Shown: positions 62,504 through 63,955 of the stretch, one piece after another | Position numbering within the stretch: position 1 is the first letter of the stretch | Layout: every line of letters starts with the position of its first letter | Assembly (NCBI GenBank): GCA_027068975.1 | Contig: JALXFN010000049.1 | Location: forward strand, 1 to 63,955 | Reading direction: 5' to 3' | Source of the DNA: Campylobacteraceae bacterium | GTDB lineage: Bacteria > Campylobacterota > Campylobacteria > Campylobacterales > Sulfurovaceae | Length of the DNA: 63,955 nucleotides | Position numbers and translations under genes: made by a program | Notes under the pieces: model-generated | Database searches by the model: none | Told to the model about the DNA's origin: nothing | Seen by the model: the letters and a program-made list of their open reading frames with translations, nothing else

Positions 62504-63010
62504 TTAAATATCTATTTCTCGTTCTTGCCAACTCTCTTTTGAAAGTTCTCTAAAATAATGCTTTACTTTATACTTATCATCAACTATCTCAATAACAGCA
62601 CACTCTGTCAAAGGCTTCTCTCTAGCACACACTTCACCAGGGTTTAAATAGAGTGTATCTCCTGTTTTTGAACAGGCAAACATATGGGTATGTCCTGAAA
62701 TAACAATGTCAGTATCAGCAGATAGATAGTAAGGTAGATGCATCATCTTAATTTTATGCTCTTTTATTTTAAAGTAGTAAGGCTCTTGATAAATATTATA
62801 CTTTTGTTGAAGAGAGATTAAATTGGCATCATTGTTACCAAAGAGACAAACATAAGGAACAGGAGCATCTTCTAACATTTGAAGATGCTCTTCAATCATA
62901 ATATCCCCTGCATGAAGAAGATAATCCACACCAAGACTAAGAAGATGTTCTATTGCCTCTTGATGTAAAGCAGTTTGGGCATGACTATCAGAGAGTACAC
63001 CCAGCTTCAT
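62504..63010 (-). CDS. YfcE-like metallophosphoesterase
   Basis: 168 aa of the calcineurin-like phosphodiesterase fold: MKLGVLSDSHAQTALHQEAI (D-x-H), YLLHAGDIMIEEH (G-D), CLFGNNDANL (G-N-x-D), an H in MMHLPYYLS and GHTHMFACSKTGDTLYLNPG (G-H-T-H plus N-P-G). All metal ligands are present. Small YfcE/MJ0936 proteins hydrolyse phosphodiesters in vitro; the physiological substrate is unknown. It starts two bases from the topA stop and is probably cotranscribed with it. Confidence 0.88.
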   Translation of the reverse strand: MKLGVLSDSHAQTALHQEAIEHLLSLGVDYLLHAGDIMIEEHLQMLEDAPVPYVCLFGNNDANLISLQQKYNIYQEPYYFKIKEHKIKMMHLPYYLSADTDIVISGHTHMFACSKTGDTLYLNPGEVCAREKPLTECAVIEIVDDKYKVKHYFRELSKESWQEREIDI

Positions 63011-63011
63011 A

Positions 63012-63955
63012 CTATTCTGCCTCTGCTTTACTTGTCTCTTTCTCTGCTTCAGTTGCTAAACCTTTTAATTTATCAGCAGGTACAGGCTCTTTAAATTTAC
63101 ATTTTTTCTCTATACATTCATAAACTTCTCCAGTTTTTAGCACTTTATGTACTATCATGCTTTCACACTCTGGACACTTACGCTCTTGTGGTTCCCCATT
63201 TGAGATAAAACGACATTTAGGATAGTTAGAACAACCATAAAACTTACCACGTTTTCCCTCTTTTTCATGCAGTTTAGAACCACACTTAGGACAAGGGATA
63301 GCCAACTCTCTTGGTGGAACCAAAGGCTGTGCATTTTTACATTTTGGATAAGCAGAACAAGCATAAAACTTACCACGACGGCTATCTTTAATCACCATCA
63401 TCTCACCACACTTTTCACATGGTCTGTCTGTCTTTTCAGGCTCAGGTGGTGCATTCCCTTCTAAGTCTGTAGTATATTTACACTTCGGAAAGTTTCCACA
63501 TGCTATAAATTCACCATAACGCCCTTTTCTTCTAAGAAGCTCATGCCCACACTTTGGACACATCTCTCCTGTAGGAATCGCCATCTTTTTACTTTTAATC
63601 TTCTCTTTACCCTCAACAATTTTTTTCATAAATGGTTCATAAAAATCAGCTAAAACTTTTTGCCAATCCAACTTACCTTCATCTACCTCATCAAGTTTAG
63701 CTTCCATATTTGAGGTAAATGCAGAGTCAACAATCTCTGCAAAATGCTCTTCAAGCATCTCTATGACAGTAAAAGCCACTTCCGTAGGGTGAATTCTCTT
63801 TTTCTCAATCTCAATATATTTTCTAGTTTGCAAAATAGTAACTGTAGGAGCATAGGTACTTGGTCGCCCTATTCCCAATGACTCAAGCTTTTTAATAAGA
63901 CTTGCTTCATTATAACGTGCAGGTGGCTCAGTAAAGTGTTGCTCTGGCTTAATAT
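63012..63955 (-). CDS. topA: DNA topoisomerase I, C-terminal part (runs off the window)
   Basis: The frame is open to the window edge, so only the last ~314 residues are present. They include the end of the catalytic gate (EPPARYNEASLIKKLESLGI, GRPSTYAPTVTILQTRKYIE) and four C-terminal zinc ribbons: CPKCGHELLRRKGRYGEF, CEKCGEMMVIKDSRRGKF, CPKCGSKLHEKEGKRGKF, and CPECESMIVHKV. The fourth has CPEC and a final ECIEKKC. The enzyme relaxes negative supercoils. The tail is Glu/Lys/Ala-rich. Confidence 0.95.
   Translation of the reverse strand, partial: IKPEQHFTEPPARYNEASLIKKLESLGIGRPSTYAPTVTILQTRKYIEIEKKRIHPTEVAFTVIEMLEEHFAEIVDSAFTSNMEAKLDEVDEGKLDWQKVLADFYEPFMKKIVEGKEKIKSKKMAIPTGEMCPKCGHELLRRKGRYGEFIACGNFPKCKYTTDLEGNAPPEPEKTDRPCEKCGEMMVIKDSRRGKFYACSAYPKCKNAQPLVPPRELAIPCPKCGSKLHEKEGKRGKFYGCSNYPKCRFISNGEPQERKCPECESMIVHKVLKTGEVYECIEKKCKFKEPVPADKLKGLATEAEKETSKAEAE

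Noticed and set aside
63012-63955. topA as a truncated pseudogene
   Set aside because: The frame is open to the window edge and all visible domains are intact; it is simply cut by the window.

Overview
The window is an AT-rich bacterial chromosome segment that looks like a member of the Campylobacterota (Sulfurovum/Sulfurimonas-like). This is inferred from its content: futalosine-type menaquinone synthesis (mqnD), rpmI-rplT separated from infC, a ferredoxin:thioredoxin reductase-like catalytic domain fused to rhodanese, a heme d1 gene set with small c-type cytochromes, and extended -10 promoters without an obvious -35. Genes are densely packed, with short gaps and hairpin terminators between convergent pairs.

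1-2.8 kb is scarred, mobile-looking DNA. It holds a coding fragment, a membrane-anchored hypothetical protein, an antitoxin-like ORF whose 3' end runs into a broken clostripain-like (C11) protease, a small lipoprotein, and a palindromic element (2711-2762) whose half-site recurs inverted at 81-104. 2.9-14.7 kb encodes exported proteins: a PPC-domain protein, a lipoprotein with two alpha/beta-hydrolase domains, a pectate-lyase-like lipoprotein, a large calcium-repeat/Ig-like lipoprotein, an outer-membrane beta-barrel and another lipoprotein. 14.7-22.8 kb is mixed housekeeping and small envelope genes (mnmD, luxS, folE, an OmpA-type pair, FTR-rhodanese, NlpC/P60, PAS), plus a stand-alone degenerate UDP-glucose-dehydrogenase-like domain and a decayed gene beside folE. 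23-27 kb has two tandem paralogous HEWGH putative metalloproteases and a small secreted partner.

27-36.4 kb has rpmI, rplT, a phosphoglycosyl transferase, a GT4 glycosyltransferase, tpx, a probably leaderless coiled-coil gene, murB, tRNA-Ala(GGC), mqnD, an exported protein built of five 15-residue Arg-rich repeats, and recA.

36.4-45.5 kb is a heme d1/denitrification locus: fused siroheme decarboxylase, precorrin-2 dehydrogenase/ferrochelatase, FNR-type regulator, NirE, NirF, NirJ, two paralogous c-type cytochromes, a hemerythrin-PAS protein, a thioredoxin-like protein and a diheme peroxidase. No nirS is present. Three TTGA-N6-TCAA-type boxes lie about 55-75 bases upstream of start codons, and the regulator has the FNR-type E-T-x-S-R recognition helix, so a local regulon is likely.

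45.8-62.4 kb is surface polysaccharide territory: an SdrD-B-like exported protein, then a minus-strand series with an internally duplicated nucleotidyltransferase, a HAD phosphatase, a polytopic membrane protein fused to a uridine-kinase-like P-loop domain, a Wzy-like polymerase/ligase, a Wzx flippase, fcl, gmd and manC (GDP-L-fucose pathway), then a cation/proton antiporter, bioB and an OafA-type O-acyltransferase. The window ends with a YfcE-like phosphoesterase and the zinc-ribbon end of topA.

The strongest candidate for an undescribed system is the nucleotidyltransferase / HAD / membrane-kinase trio at 48066-52228. Other unexplained items are the metalloprotease pair, the Arg-rich repeat protein and the two-hairpin repeat found twice between convergent genes.
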